Shown here: piece by piece, positions 44,962 to 56,948 of the stretch
Numbering within the stretch: position 1 is the first letter of the stretch
How the letters are laid out: the number at the start of each line of letters is the position of its first letter
DNA from: Arthrinium phaeospermum
Taxonomy: Eukaryota > Ascomycota > Sordariomycetes > Amphisphaeriales > Apiosporaceae
NCBI GenBank assembly: GCA_006503535.1
Contig: QYRS01000001.1
Location: forward strand, 1,054,001 to 1,118,000
Direction of reading: 5' to 3'
DNA length: 64,000 nucleotides
Notes under the pieces: model-generated
The model's database searches: none
Seen by the model: only the letters and a program-made list of their open reading frames with translations
Told to the model about the DNA's origin: nothing
Program-made: the position numbers and the translations under genes

Positions 44962-46751
44962 ATGTGGTTCCTCGACATATACTGGGCGTCGCTCCTGATC
45001 CTGGTGCCGTGCGTGACCTTGGTGTTGGGGCGCAACATTGTCATTCGCGCATTCGGACGATTTTCAGCATCCACCGCTGCGGCGGCTGCGAACTCGAAGA
45101 AGGTCTGCGAGGAGGGAGAGGAGAAGGAGGTCGATGGCCGGGATGGTGAAGAAGCGAACAAGTTTCGATGGCTGTTTTTGCGGGTTTATCTGCTCGTCAT
45201 GGGGTCGGAATGGCTTCAGGTAAGAACGATCCCTGTCGTGACAGATCCTAAGACTGATACACAATTTTCATGGAACCTAGGGCCCTTATATGTATACCCT
45301 CTTGAAAGACGAGAAGAACTACCCCGACAGGACCGTGGCGCTGCTGTACATGGCGGCCTACATCTCCGCCGCGGTGTCAGCCCCGCTGACGGGGTACTTG
45401 GCCGACAGGATCGGTAGGCGGACCGCCTGCCTGGCCTATTGCGCGATCCATTCGCTGGCTTCGCTGTCGGTCCTGTCCAACATGCTCGAGGTCATCGTGG
45501 TGGGGAGGGTCCTGGCGGGCGTCGGCACCACGCTGCTCTGGTCCGTGTTCGAGAGCTGGATGGTCGCCGAGTACAACGCGCGGGGCCTGGGACAAGGGCA
45601 GTGCAACAGCGGGCTGCCGCTGAGCGCCATGTACGGTGTCATGACGACGTACAACTGCATCACGGCGATTTTGGCGGGGCTCGTGGCGCACTGCGTCGTG
45701 CTTGCGCTGGGCTCCAAGACGCATCTGTTTATATTGGCTTTGGTGCGTAACTACCGGCTTATTTCTATATGTGGTTTTGACCCATCATGAAGTGTCGTGA
45801 GGAATATGCTAGGAACACTACAACTAACAACGCTACTCGCAGATCTTAGATTCTACAGCGGCGGTTATAATACTGCGGACATGGACGGAGAACCGAGGAG
45901 AATCTCCAAGTAACCGAACGCAGCAACAAATTAATGACGAGAGTACAGAGTCGCTGGGCGGCAGACTTCTTGATTCCCTGAAAAACGTCCGAGTATGGGT
46001 CCTCAGTTTGGTCTCTTGTTGCTTCGAGGGCACCATCTTTCTCTTCATGTACTACTGGCCCGGCGCGCTACAAGATGCCCACGACCACAGCACCGACCCC
46101 GACGCAGCCCCTGACCACCAACTGCCCTTCGGCGTCATCTTCGCCTCCTTCATGGCCATCATGGTCCTGGGCGCGCTCCTGTTCGACATCCTCATGACCC
46201 GACGACACGGGCGATCCTCGACGACGGACGCGAGCGACGACGCGCTTCTTCAGAAACACCTCCCGGTTGGCCTGCTGACGACCGCCCTCCTGCTCGGCGG
46301 GCTGGGCTTCCTGGCCGCCGCCTTCCTGGGCCACCGCGAGGCCCCGCTGCTCTGCGCCTTCCTCCTGCTCGAGGCCTGCAACGGGCTCTACGTGCCCAGC
46401 ATGGGCTACCAGCGCAGCCAGGTCGTCAGCGACGCGCGCAGGGCCAGCGTGTACGGGTTCATGAACATCCCGCTGTTCGTGTTTGTCGCCCTTGCGCTCA
46501 TCACCACGAACGGAGGTCAAGGTGAGGCTGAATACCCATTGCGCGACCGGTATAAGAACTTACTTACTGACAAAAACGTAGTGGATGATCACAGGCATGT
46601 GGTTTTCGTCGTGTGCGCGGGGCTCCTCTTCGTGGCTGGGTTGGGGGCTTTTGCTGGGCTGCGGGTGCGCTCATCCTCGGATAAGGAGTATGCGCAGGTG
46701 AAGGGGCAAGATCCAGAGGAATCTCAACCGGAGGTTCACCTAGCAGAATGA
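44962..46751 (+). CDS. MFSD5-like (molybdate-anion) major facilitator transporter
   Basis: Four exons: 44962-45219, 45281-45742, 45843-46521 and 46582-46751 (522 residues). Introns are 61, 100 and 60 nt. The last intron is a multiple of three and has no stop, so it could be retained (542 residues); GTGAGG and a GTAG acceptor favour splicing. Features seen: an N-terminal membrane helix (WFLDIYWASLLILVPCVTLV), then QGPYMYTLLKDE, a hallmark of the MFSD5/MOT2 family, then GYLADRIGRR (MFS motif between TM2 and TM3), FESWMVAEYNARG, and a central loop before VWVLSLVSCCFEGTIFLFMY. Helices continue to a short charged cytosolic end. The family's plant/algal member moves molybdate; the substrate in fungi is not proven. 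The frames join cleanly, and exon 3 is GC-rich. Confidence 0.85.
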
Positions 46752-49255
46752 GACGCATGATGACTCACTGTTCGGTTTTGATAATATGGACATGGAAGCC
46801 TTCTTAGGGGCTTCCTGCTAACGAAACGATCGTGTCGCCGGCATTGAAGAAAGCTGGCATCAAACGGAAGAGGAATTAATGTATTGCTCCCATTCGAGCT
46901 CATTTGCGAGTGCCTAGCGCCCCTTTCAACTGAGTACATATGCACTTAGTCAAGGAGTCACCACCACCGTGGTCGATCTTAGTCACCCCTCGACGGTGTT
47001 CTGATTGCAAATGCGGGCACATGAACCTCCCTATGTGACACTCCGCGCGCGAAGTTTGGGTGTAAGCTTTCTGGCGAACTAGGGATGCCCGTACTACGCT
47101 ACTCAATGCTTCGCTACAATCACATACGTGTAGATAGATAAACATAGTGGTATACTGTAGTACAGTACAGTAGTAAGCAATTTGAGTTCAAGCCAGTAGC
47201 ATCGGCTTGGGCTCCGGCCTGGTGTGACAGCGATGCTACTCTCTGGGGGACAAACTAGCTGGGGAAACCATTTGACGCCATCGCGGGAAATCCGGAGATA
47301 AGGCCAGATTGGGCCAAGCTGGCGAAAGGATCTCGGGCGCCGGCCGTAACGGGCATCTAGTACCTGCTTGCATGCATGCTTGGAGGGCGGCCCAGACTCG
47401 TCGAGTCGCTGTGCCGGCTTGGAACTACATACGGTAGGTGGGGGAAATGAAGAAACTACATGTAGGTAGATCTGGAGGGAGGCAGAACGAAACGAGAACC
47501 TAAGGTCACTCACTGTAGGCTCGGCTCTTCCTCTGCCAGAACCTGGTTACAGTAGTATGTAGTAGCTGTCTCACGTGCTGACCAGCCGTATTAGGCAGGT
47601 CATATCTGGGCACTCTTAGTGGTCCAAACCCGCGGGAGGCGGCCTTGGACATCGCTGCCACCAAACTGCCACCAACTGCCACAGTTCGCCAATGGAAGAC
47701 CAGAGCTTCGTCTGGGCCAGGGGTAGGGATGCACGCCTGGGAAGCCCGTCAGCCAACTAATCCAGTACGATGGGAACCCCCCATATCGTCCTCGCCTCAA
47801 ACCATTGTCAGCTGAAGTCTGTCCATTGTAACGTGCCCAGCCGTTGGGGTCGGCTGCTGTAGGGTTCAATGACGGAAATTTTGTGTTTGCTTGCTTCGGT
47901 TAGGGCATTGTGTACGGATTTACCGTATGGGTAAAAATGACGACAATTGGATTCCGGTGATGCACATTTGGGCATCCCTTGTTGACAGGCGGGAGTCAAT
48001 CCAGCAAGGACATTGGCAATTCAAGAACTGAAAGCAAATAAAGTAACGGCTAAATGGTAGCTAGTAACCGAGTATACCATAAACGTTATCATTGGCATCT
48101 TATATCTGGTTATTCAAGAGTAATCGTGGGCAAGCAGTTGGCAGGTTTGTTCACTCAGCCAAGGGAGATTGCATAGATACAGAGGTTGCAGCAAATGTCG
48201 ATCGGAACCGCCGTTCGGACCGCTGGCATTCCATGCCCCGTTACATCTGCCGGATCAGGGATTCCTTGGCCAATCGTCACCAACAGAGATATCAGGGCAG
48301 GCAGGCAGGGCCCGTCAGCACGACTCAGCTTGGATTGCCAGTTGGGCCTTTCGTACTTTCTTATCTATTGATGTTATTTCCCGATATTCCTGCACTTTTT
48401 GCAAGATTGCCTAGATAAGAGAGACACAACAGAGGCCGGAAGCTGGCAAAGGATGTGTTCGCAAGCCCCTCGCAGCCCTCGTGCCTTCTTCCTGGATATG
48501 GAGCGTTTCCCCACAAGAAAAATAAGTTTTTTCTCTCTCGCGGGCTTGGCATTACCCAGAGACACGACGTTTCCCCATCTAACTCATGTTCAATCGGCCC
48601 AGGAGAGGGACAGGAAGAGGGGAAAGTAATGCCTTCGGATCTCCTTCTCAGGACGTGCTGTAGACAATGCATTCAATTGAATCCCGATAGCCAGGAACTC
48701 ATCTTCCTAGTCTAGTAGGTCGCATGCGCGTTTGATTGATAGAGCCCACTACCAAAACCCCGGAGAATCTGGGGTAGCTGGGCGCGCATCAATCGCAGGT
48801 GGTAATCTGATAACTTTACGCCCTTTGGCACATGCGTCCGCCGGCGGCATTCGTCGGGCGGTCAGCAAAAAGCTCAAAAAGCTGGCTTTGCCACCATGAT
48901 AAGGGTATGACGCTACTGGGACAGGGGACCGGCTTGGCTGCTGGCTTGGCCCGACAGGGGAACTGGCTAAAAGCTATGGGCGCTATTTCCCTTATCAACG
49001 TCGAGCAAGGGACACAGCCAGACAAGCACGACAGCAGCCAAGGATGCCGGATTGTTTCAATGGCTTGGGGCTTGGGGGCTTGAGGCTTGGCCGCCATTGG
49101 ATACTTGCGCCAATTCCCTTTTCCAGAGTTCTTAAGCATAATAGACAGTTTGATTGGAAGGACTGGGAGATGGTGGCTGGGCTGAGGGCACCCGTCATCC
49201 CTGGCTCTCGCGTTTCTTACACGGGAGCTAATAAAGTTGCGCAGCAAGCACATGT

Positions 49256-49299
<44 letters not shown>

Positions 49300-50276
49300 G
49301 AACAGCCGACGAGTGGCAAAGCAGCAAGCAGAAACGGCTACCAGCCTCTTGACAGGCAAACTTTTCGATGGCAACCTGTTCGTGTTCAAGGTTCGCGGCT
49401 TACAGCAATCTGATTCATATAGCGAAGGGGGGAGCATCTTCATCACCGTAACCAATCATCTGCATCTGTCTGGGTGTAAGCGGGAGTGGATTTTTTTTGC
49501 CAGTGCAAGCAGGCTCCCCCGTAGAGTGTGACGGTGAGATTCCGAGGGATGGCATGGCAATCGCCGTCTCGCTCCCGCCCAAACCGTCACCGAAAGGACC
49601 AACCAATCCCAGCCCCCCCGGACTCCTAATACTCGCTATCATTGGAAGTTATCCATGGATGAGAGATGATGATCCCAGTCCATCTTCAGCTTTCACAGCC
49701 GAGTGGCATGCCTCCTCCACACCTTCCCGGCAGGCTACCTTGCCTCAGAGATAGGACAACCTTCCGCTTCTAGAATGACTCCATTCTCTAGGGCAAACCG
49801 GCAGCAATCTAGCCCACGCGATCAGCAGCTCGGCCCAGTACGACGCCGGCAGCCAATGGAAAAGCTCTGCTCGTCTTTTTCAAGTGGGTAAGCGTTAGAT
49901 GTGGGCGACACTTGCAGAGGTCCCAGTAGGTCCCCTTCTCCTCGAGCACCAGCGTGCATCCTATTAAACTATTGCCATGCCCGCACACACACGCGCACCC
50001 TTCTTCCCAGTATGCATGCAGGTCAGATAGATCAGCAGCTTCGACTCCCTCCCTCAGTTGCGACTCTTTGCGCGCGAGTAAGGTGATCCGACGACGACGA
50101 CGGTTTCCCTCTCTCTGTCAGGTCAACCCTTTCCGCGCTTCCTTCTTCGGCTGCGGTATTGCCACCCACACTCAGCAACCCTTGTCCGTGTTGCTGTCTG
50201 TCTGTTACGAGTCGGTAACACAAGCCGAAGCCGCGCAACTACAGCAAGACCCATTCTTGCTCCTTGGACGGAAAAA
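46752..50276. other. 3.5-kb intergenic region
   Basis: No supported gene. Holds a GAAGTTTGGGTG variant of the SSF1/RRP3 motif (47051-47062) and an (AGC)13 microsatellite at 49256-49294. The last kilobase is the likely 5' leader and promoter of the nucleoside transporter. Confidence 0.5.
49256..49294 (+). repeat. (AGC)13 microsatellite
   Basis: Thirteen perfect AGC units, not within a recognised coding region. Confidence 0.98.
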
Positions 50277-52338
50277 ATGAACAACGCCAAGGAAGTTTTT
50301 GGGCGCGAGGGCCACAATGCCTCTCTCCAGCACGGTGTTGACCCCAACCCCGATCCGGCCCTGGACTACGCCAATGAGCACCGCCATGAGCACACCAACC
50401 ATGGAGGGGCTGCCGCTGCCCACAAGGACCGCTTGGGCCAGCACGACGAGCTCGTCTACTCGGCAGGTACCACGGATAAGAGCCGCGACATGATGGACAG
50501 CCCGTCTCAGGACTACACGACGCACAAGATGCGCGACACCTCGGCCGAGAAGTCGGTCGATGAGGAGAGCGGTAGAGTGGGGGCCGTGGATGAGACCGAG
50601 GAGGCTACAGGCCGGAAATGGACCTGGAAGAGATTCTACCGGAAGTTCCGCCTACCCGTCCACATCTTCATCTGGCTTTTCTTCACCGAGTACGTATCCA
50701 AACTTGTGATCTCATTCTACCTGGGGCATTCAAAGTAACCCAGATTGCAGATGGTGGATCGTTGGTTTGATATTTCACCGTAACGATGGCCTTGGCTGGC
50801 TTATACCGTTCCTGCTGTACCTCTGCGTCAGTCTGCGCATACTAACGCTATGGGTACCCGCCTCCTTGTTCATGAAGCCTGTTCGGTTTATTTGGAACAA
50901 CACATCCGTCAGGCTCTACAACATCATCCCCAGTAAGCTGCACCAGCCCCTTGCTGCTGCCGGCACCGTGGCCGTCTTCCTCGTCGGATCCTTTGTCCCC
51001 GAGGAGACCGGCGAGAACACGCGCGCCAACCGCGCCGTCTCTCTTGCTGGCCTGGTCGTCATGGTGCTTGTGATGTATGCGACCTCTCGCAAGCGATCCA
51101 AGATTCCCTGGCACACAGTGATCGGAGGCATGCTGTCGCAGTTCATCATTGCTATTTTCGTGCTCCGAACCAAGACTGGATACGACATCTTCAACTTCAT
51201 TTCGTTCCTCGCCAGGACGCTGCTCGGATTTGCAGGTCAGGGTTTGGCATTCTTGACCAATGAGGAAGTTCCGAAGCTCACTTGGTTCCTCATCACCGTC
51301 ATTCCGGCCATCATCTTCTTCGTCGCGCTGGTTTCTCTGCTATTCCACACGGGCCTGCTCCAATGGTTCATTGGCAAGTTCGCCGTCTTCTTCTTCTGGA
51401 GTCTCCGCGTTTCAGGAGCCGAGGCGGTGGTCGCCGCTGCCACTCCCTTCATTGGCCAGGGCGAATCGGCCATGTTGATTCGTCCCTTCGTTCCTCACCT
51501 CACCCTCGCCGAGCTTCATCAAATCATGACCTGCGGTTTCGCCACCATTGCCGGTTCAGTCTTGATCGCTTATATCAACATGGGCCTGAACCCCCAGGTT
51601 TTGGTATCTTCCTGCATCATGTCGATTCCCGCCTCGTTGGCCATTTCCAAGATGCGATACCCCGAGACTGAGGAGACCTTGACTTCGGGCCGTGCCGTCG
51701 TCCCCGAAGACGATGAGGAGCACAAGGCTGCCAACTCACTCCATGCCTTCGCCAACGGTGCCTGGCTTGGCCTCAAGATTGCGGGTATGATCACGTCTGT
51801 GCTCCTCTGTATCATTGCCTTTGTTGGCTTGATCAACGCCCTCTTGACCTGGTGGGGCAAGTATTGGAACATCGCAAACCCGGATCTGACGCTCCAGCTC
51901 ATCTTGGGTTACCTGCTATACCCGGTGACGAAGCTTCTTGGAGTTGAGAACAAGGACTTGCGCACGGTTGGTGAAATCATTGGAGTCAAGATTATCACCA
52001 ACGAGTTCGTCGCTTTCGACACCCTCACCAAGACCACCACTCTGAGCGAGCGCTCTCGCGTCATCGCCACCTATGCTTGCTGCGTAAGTTGATTTGGCCC
52101 ACGTTTTCTGTGCTTTTGATCATGTGTGAAGACCGAGCTAACAAAGTGACAACAGGGTTTCGGTAACATTGGTTCTCTTGGCAACCAGATCGGAGTGCTG
52201 TCCCAGATTGCCCCTGGTCGATCTGGCGACGTTTCTCGTGTGGCTGTTTCCGCTCTGATCTCCGGCATTATCTCCACCTTGACTTCCGCCTCCATCGCCG
52301 GTATGCTGTACACGCAGCAAGTAGCGAACAGCACTTAG
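50277..52338 (+). CDS. Concentrative nucleoside transporter (CNT family)
   Basis: Three exons: 50277-50689, 50751-52083 and 52156-52338 (642 residues). Introns are 61 nt (GTACGT...TTGCAG, phase 2) and 72 nt (GTAAGT...AACAG, phase 0). The first about 120 residues are hydrophilic and His/Asp-rich, as in fungal and animal CNTs. Then come about ten membrane helices with family motifs: FLVGSFVPEE, FNFISFLARTLLGFAGQG, SGAEAVVAAATPFIGQGESA (nucleoside-binding hairpin), CGFATIAGSVLIAYI (gate domain), KIITNEFVAFDTL, and GFGNIGSLGNQIG at the start of the last exon. CNTs bring nucleosides into the cell with H+ or Na+. The exon joins restore each motif exactly, so the model is firm. It serves salvage of purine/pyrimidine nucleosides at the plasma membrane. 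Confidence 0.92.
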
Positions 52339-52922
52339 AAAGAGGGCGGAGTAGACAGCAGGATCAAGTACAGGAGCTTCTCATGTATTTGAGAGCGCCG
52401 AGTATTGATTGTCTGCTGGATATACCATACCCGCTACGATGTAGAGTTGGGTTAGAGTTATGAAGAATATGAATGAAGAATACCATAATAGTATCGCTTG
52501 CCTGTCTATCTGCAAATATCGTGAAGGTGTGCCTATGTTGCGCGACAGCTATATGAAGGAAAGGGTTCGCTAGCTGATTGGATACTTCATGCGCCATCCT
52601 ACATCCGTACTGGCCTAGCTTAGCATTTGGCGTCAGGATACCCAGTAGCCCGACTTTCATGTCGCATAGTTCAAATGCATGGCAAGTATGTGTATTTGTG
52701 TGAAGTCTTGATGGATGCTGATCATTTCTAATATGTACATTTGAAGATTATTACATGCGTATAGTTATTATTATATGCAATGCTGGCGCTAGCCTAGACA
52801 ATCCATCCAATTTCATGAATAGATCAATGTGTATGCACAAGATGATGACGGAGCGACCCCCCTATTCCGCCACCAAGCCGGCCCCTATCCCTGTCCACCC
52901 CGCTAGAGTTGGGACATAGAGA
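52339..52922. other. 3' gap between convergent genes
   Basis: Nothing supported beyond the two 3' flanks. Confidence 0.5.
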
Positions 52923-53909
52923 TTAGCGACCCGTTGCATGGCCGTCGTACTCCTGGTAGCCCGCCAGCTCCAAGGTGTGCTTGGTCAACTGCTCCAGCTC
53001 CCGCGTCGATGCGAAGCGGGAGCCCTGAACAAACATTGGGGGCTTCATCGTCGTCGCTGCGTTGTCCTTTTTGTTCTTGGTCTCAGCGGCCGGGACCTCG
53101 TCGTCGTCGCCAGACCAGCCGGCGTAGCGCTCGTAGTGGCTCGCGAGGGTGAGGGCGTGGTGCATCAGTTCCGTTTGGGCCGTGCTCGTCTGTGCCGAAG
53201 AAGAAGAAGAAGATGCCGAGGGAGATGATACTGGAGATGAGGGGGTCGGCATGGCTCGCAGCATCATCCGCACCGCCAGGTCGAAATCACGCTGTCCGTG
53301 CCGCTTGATCGTGCGGCGCCGGTACAGCGCCTGGGTGTCCCGGTCGATGTGGATGATGGGTCCCCGGACGTGGGCGCGGCGCACGATGCCTGTCTCGAGG
53401 AGGGGCTGTAGGGTTTCTTCGAAGAGGTTCTGGATGGCGAGGCTGCCGCTGCGGGCGCGGCTGTTATTCCCGATGGCGACGGTGTCACGGTAATGCCCTT
53501 GTGGGCTGCTGGTGTTGTCGTCGGCATCAAGATCCATCATATTGTCGTCGGCTGATGCTGTTGTGGTCATCACCACCCACGGTAGGGGATCTTGCAACAT
53601 CTTCTGATAGTTTGGTTCGCGGCGGGCTAGGGCTTTTACTCCAGAGGCGTCCTTCTTGGTGGTGTTCTTATCGGATGCTGACGCCGCGGCGGCAGATGTG
53701 GTAGTAGTAGTGCCGCGTTGGCTGGTGGTGGTGACCTCGCTAGTCAACGACAGTGAGTATGGCTGGAAGAACGAGGCAGGTATGTCGTGGACGGGCGACA
53801 GGAAGGAGAGGGCCCCCAGAAGTCGCCATGTGGCCTCCTCGGTCTGCGGCCTCTGCCTGGCGAGCTCGCCGAGGTCATCGAGACGGTCGGACGCCTTGAT
53901 GCCGTCCAT
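52923..53909 (-). CDS. Uncharacterised protein resembling a fungal STAND/NLR winged-helix fragment
   Basis: A 328-residue intronless frame. The start MDGIKASDRLDDLGELA runs into ATWRLLGALSFLSPVHDIPASFF, which looks like the part after the nucleotide-binding domain of fungal STAND proteins. A Thr/Ser/Ala low-complexity stretch follows (TTTTTSAAAASASD), then NLFEETLQPLLETGIVRRA and IIHIDRDTQALYR, which sits where those proteins have SIHRLVQ. Next are DFDLAVRMMLRAMP and HHALTLASHYERYAGW, like the linker before TPR or other repeats. No P-loop, no repeats and no effector domain are present. It may be a stand-alone small protein or the remnant of an NLR. The similarity is by eye only. The opposite strand is also open, as expected for its GC content. 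Confidence 0.5.
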   Translation of the reverse strand: MDGIKASDRLDDLGELARQRPQTEEATWRLLGALSFLSPVHDIPASFFQPYSLSLTSEVTTTSQRGTTTTTSAAAASASDKNTTKKDASGVKALARREPNYQKMLQDPLPWVVMTTTASADDNMMDLDADDNTSSPQGHYRDTVAIGNNSRARSGSLAIQNLFEETLQPLLETGIVRRAHVRGPIIHIDRDTQALYRRRTIKRHGQRDFDLAVRMMLRAMPTPSSPVSSPSASSSSSSAQTSTAQTELMHHALTLASHYERYAGWSGDDDEVPAAETKNKKDNAATTMKPPMFVQGSRFASTRELEQLTKHTLELAGYQEYDGHATGR

Positions 53910-54563
53910 TTTCCTATCCCACTTTCGTTTTCTTTTCTGGTAGAAGGGTTAAACGATGGCAGGCAAGGAATGCCGTTTCTGGTCTAGAAAGCAAGTGAAT
54001 ATGCTTATATGAGAGGGATCCTTGTTGGTGTTGTTTATTGCTATTGCTTCATTACTGCTTCCACACACTCTCTCTGCCCATGGCAAGCAGACAATATTTG
54101 TAGAACGGCAGTAACCGTCTTCTTTGTCCTGGGTCACAAGAATGCCCATCCAGAAATAGGTGAATGGGGAGACACGGTGACTTGTCCCGGTCGTCTTTGT
54201 GCTGTTTGCAACGGCGACCGTCGCTTGTGCGCTGGAAACAATGGGACCAAACAGACGCGTCAGAAGATGTAATTATGGCCGATGTTCTTCCCAGCAGCAA
54301 CACACTGCCTGGATAGTGCAAGACTGCTACGACTTAACGATGGTTTTCGGGATTGAATCAATTGCGACACTCGCTTTATATTTCCTATTGTACCAAATGC
54401 GCCAAGCGCCAACTGAGTCGAGCCATCTGTGACTGCTCACGACTGCTAGGTAGGGGGTATCATGTTTATACAAGATGACTGAAAAATCTTTGCCATCAAC
54501 GCCGTCCGATGCAAGTCTCGAGAAAGTCTGCTCAGTGTATTCTCGAGGTTATATGTGTGTTCT
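53910..54563. other. Intergenic between two minus-strand genes
   Basis: 3' flank of BRF1 and promoter of the 52923 gene. No gene or repeat seen. Confidence 0.5.
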
Positions 54564-56948
54564 TTAGTAGTACTCTTCTTCATCGTCATCGTACCGAGCG
54601 TAGTCCTCCTCGTCCTCGTAGGGCTGTTCTTCTTCGTAATCCTCTTCCTCCTCCACCGCCTCTTCTTCCTCGACCGCGTGGGAGGGTTGGGTATTGGCTT
54701 CTGTTGGCATATCCCCAGCCTCGCTCTCCGGCACCTCGCTATCGTCACGGCTCTCTCGTGAGCTGTCTGCGACACTGCCTGGACCGCGCGGCCCCTTCCT
54801 TTGGCTGAAGAGGTTGTTGATGGCATCGAGGTTGATTCTCGAACTCAAAGTGTGCTTCTTCATAGCAGCCATGGCTGCTTCACCAGGCGTGCTAGCTGGC
54901 GTAAGCTGACCCTCACCGATCCTGGGCTTCTTGACCCGGTTACGCCGCTTCTTTTGCGGGCCCAATTCCTCCATCGCTTTTCTGTACTGCTTCTCCTGCT
55001 GTTTGCGAAGCCAGTCCTTGTTGGCGTTCATCCAGATCTTCTCTTTGATGGCGATTTCATCCGAGTTAAGGAGACAATTCTCCACCTCGGGATCGTCAGC
55101 AAACTCATTGGGGTCGATTTCCTCGTTCATGGAAAGGTGTCGCTCCTCCTGTTGGCCGCGCTCCCAGGCTGCCTTGATACGAGCGACCAAAGCAGCGTTG
55201 GCCAGGGCGCGGCGATGCTCATCGCTGTGTGGATCCGCAATCACTTCGGCGATCTGTTTCTCCATGAGGTCTTCGTCATGCTCCCATTCTTCGTCAAAGT
55301 TAAGAAGTGGCTCGGGATTACGATCGTACCGCCCACGGCCTTTCCTGCGCTTCGCAGGCGGCTCTTCCTCAATACCTTCCTCCTCCACCTCCTCTGCTTG
55401 TTGCTGCCCATCATCATACGTCTCGGCAAGATGGTCGACAGCTTCATCACCAGTAGGATCATCGGCATCAAGCCCCTCTTCCACCTCCTTCTCGGGAGCG
55501 GCAGCGACCTTGGGGGCAGGAGCAGGTACCTTGTCAGGGTCGAAGGCGTCAATCATGGTGGCGCCCGTCTTCGGGTCAATCGACTTGGGCAGATACTCCG
55601 AGACAGGAATCTTCACCCGGGAGAAATCGGGAGGAGGTGGCGGGGGCATCAGCTGGCTCGGGGTGGGAGTCGTCTGCGGAGCTGGCGTTGTACTTTGGGA
55701 CAAGGCCGGGTCAACCAGACTCGTAGACGCGTCTGCCGGCTGATTCTGGACTTCATCCTCGTCGAAATCTACAATACGTTTCCTCTTGCGTCCCGATTCA
55801 ACTCGCTCTTTTTCTGCCTTCTCTTTCCAGTCATCTTGGGCCTTGTAGAACGATGGCGGATCATGGCGCGACTCGAGAAGCTCCTGCTTCAAGAAGTCTT
55901 CAATCGTCATGTCTGAGGTGTCTAGGACCCTGAATTCGTCTAGGCGCTGCTCAATGGTGTGCATTGTTACCTTGACGATATAGACGATCTCTCTCACGGT
56001 TCGACGGAAACCCCATATTTGAGAGGCCATGGCAATGCATGCTCCGCAGATGCCCGAAGGACGACGGCCCATGACCATCCAGTCGAGCCCCATTCGCTGA
56101 CATAGCTTTGTTGCAGTTTCGGCTACGTCTTTGGTAAGATCGCCAAAGTCGAGGCGGTCACAGAATCTGTAGATCAGATCTTCGGGTACAACCGAGTTGA
56201 CTTTGTTGTGGCTGAAGTCGTAGATGTTGTTGAGGTCTTTGAAGACGTGACCGAGCTCGTACACATTGATCTTGACCAACTCGGCAAAGTCTATAAGCAT
56301 GACGCGACAGCGTTCCTGCTTGCGGCAGGCAGCGTAGAGGCAAACGGGAACGACCTTGATCATGCCACGACCCTGAATCCAGTTCATGGTGACACATAGC
56401 TTGAAGACTTGCAGGCCTTCATTCATAATGCTCTCGCTAATCCGGAGCTGATGAGAGTACTGAGTCATCATTGTCTTGGCTTCTCGCACCACCTTCTCTC
56501 TGTTGTCGGTCAGGTTGCCTCCGATACGGCGCATGCCTGGGCCCATGGGCCGGGAGGCGCCTTGGTCTGCTCCGATGAAGCTACCTTGGACCATGGCAGC
56601 ACCAGTCGAAGTCTCTCCAAACTGGACTTCGGAGACGATATTCGAGGTATCGATTTCACGACCACAGGCTGAACAGTATCCATCTTGGACAGGGGCCGAA
56701 GGATCAGGACATTGTTTGTTAGGACAACTCCGCTGGGATGGTGCAGACACATTGTTGCTAACCGAGGCCTCGGGGACAGGTGTCAAACCCGTGGGCGTGA
56801 AACTGGTATGGCTACCGAGTCGGCCTATGTTTTCGCGCAAGCGTTCAGAGTGCTGAGAGCCACGGGGCTTTATGGCTGTACCCTTCTTAGAGCCCGTCTT
56901 GTTAGGCTTGAAGAAGGACGACATGGTGAGCAGGAATGATATGTCCAA
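54564..56948 (-). CDS. BRF1: TFIIIB subunit Brf1 (TFIIB-related factor)
   Basis: A 794-residue intronless frame. A second ATG at 56924 (MSSFFKPNKTG) is the more likely start; the first adds eight hydrophobic residues. An unstructured basic leader of about 70 residues precedes the zinc ribbon (Cys at about 75, 80, 92 and 95: CPNKQC and CSAC). Two cyclin folds follow (about residues 135-330), including MNWIQGRGMIKVVPVCLYAA and CQRMGLDWMVMGRRPSGICG. A Pro-rich linker and acidic region come next, then the Brf1 TBP-binding homology block (about 597-657: EIDPNEFADDPEVENCLLN, NKDWLRKQQEKQYRKAMEEL), and a Glu/Asp/Tyr-rich end. Brf1 joins TBP and Bdp1 in TFIIIB and recruits RNA polymerase III to tRNA and 5S genes. 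It is divergent from CWF19. Confidence 0.95.
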   Translation of the reverse strand: MDISFLLTMSSFFKPNKTGSKKGTAIKPRGSQHSERLRENIGRLGSHTSFTPTGLTPVPEASVSNNVSAPSQRSCPNKQCPDPSAPVQDGYCSACGREIDTSNIVSEVQFGETSTGAAMVQGSFIGADQGASRPMGPGMRRIGGNLTDNREKVVREAKTMMTQYSHQLRISESIMNEGLQVFKLCVTMNWIQGRGMIKVVPVCLYAACRKQERCRVMLIDFAELVKINVYELGHVFKDLNNIYDFSHNKVNSVVPEDLIYRFCDRLDFGDLTKDVAETATKLCQRMGLDWMVMGRRPSGICGACIAMASQIWGFRRTVREIVYIVKVTMHTIEQRLDEFRVLDTSDMTIEDFLKQELLESRHDPPSFYKAQDDWKEKAEKERVESGRKRKRIVDFDEDEVQNQPADASTSLVDPALSQSTTPAPQTTPTPSQLMPPPPPPDFSRVKIPVSEYLPKSIDPKTGATMIDAFDPDKVPAPAPKVAAAPEKEVEEGLDADDPTGDEAVDHLAETYDDGQQQAEEVEEEGIEEEPPAKRRKGRGRYDRNPEPLLNFDEEWEHDEDLMEKQIAEVIADPHSDEHRRALANAALVARIKAAWERGQQEERHLSMNEEIDPNEFADDPEVENCLLNSDEIAIKEKIWMNANKDWLRKQQEKQYRKAMEELGPQKKRRNRVKKPRIGEGQLTPASTPGEAAMAAMKKHTLSSRINLDAINNLFSQRKGPRGPGSVADSSRESRDDSEVPESEAGDMPTEANTQPSHAVEEEEAVEEEEDYEEEQPYEDEEDYARYDDDEEEYY

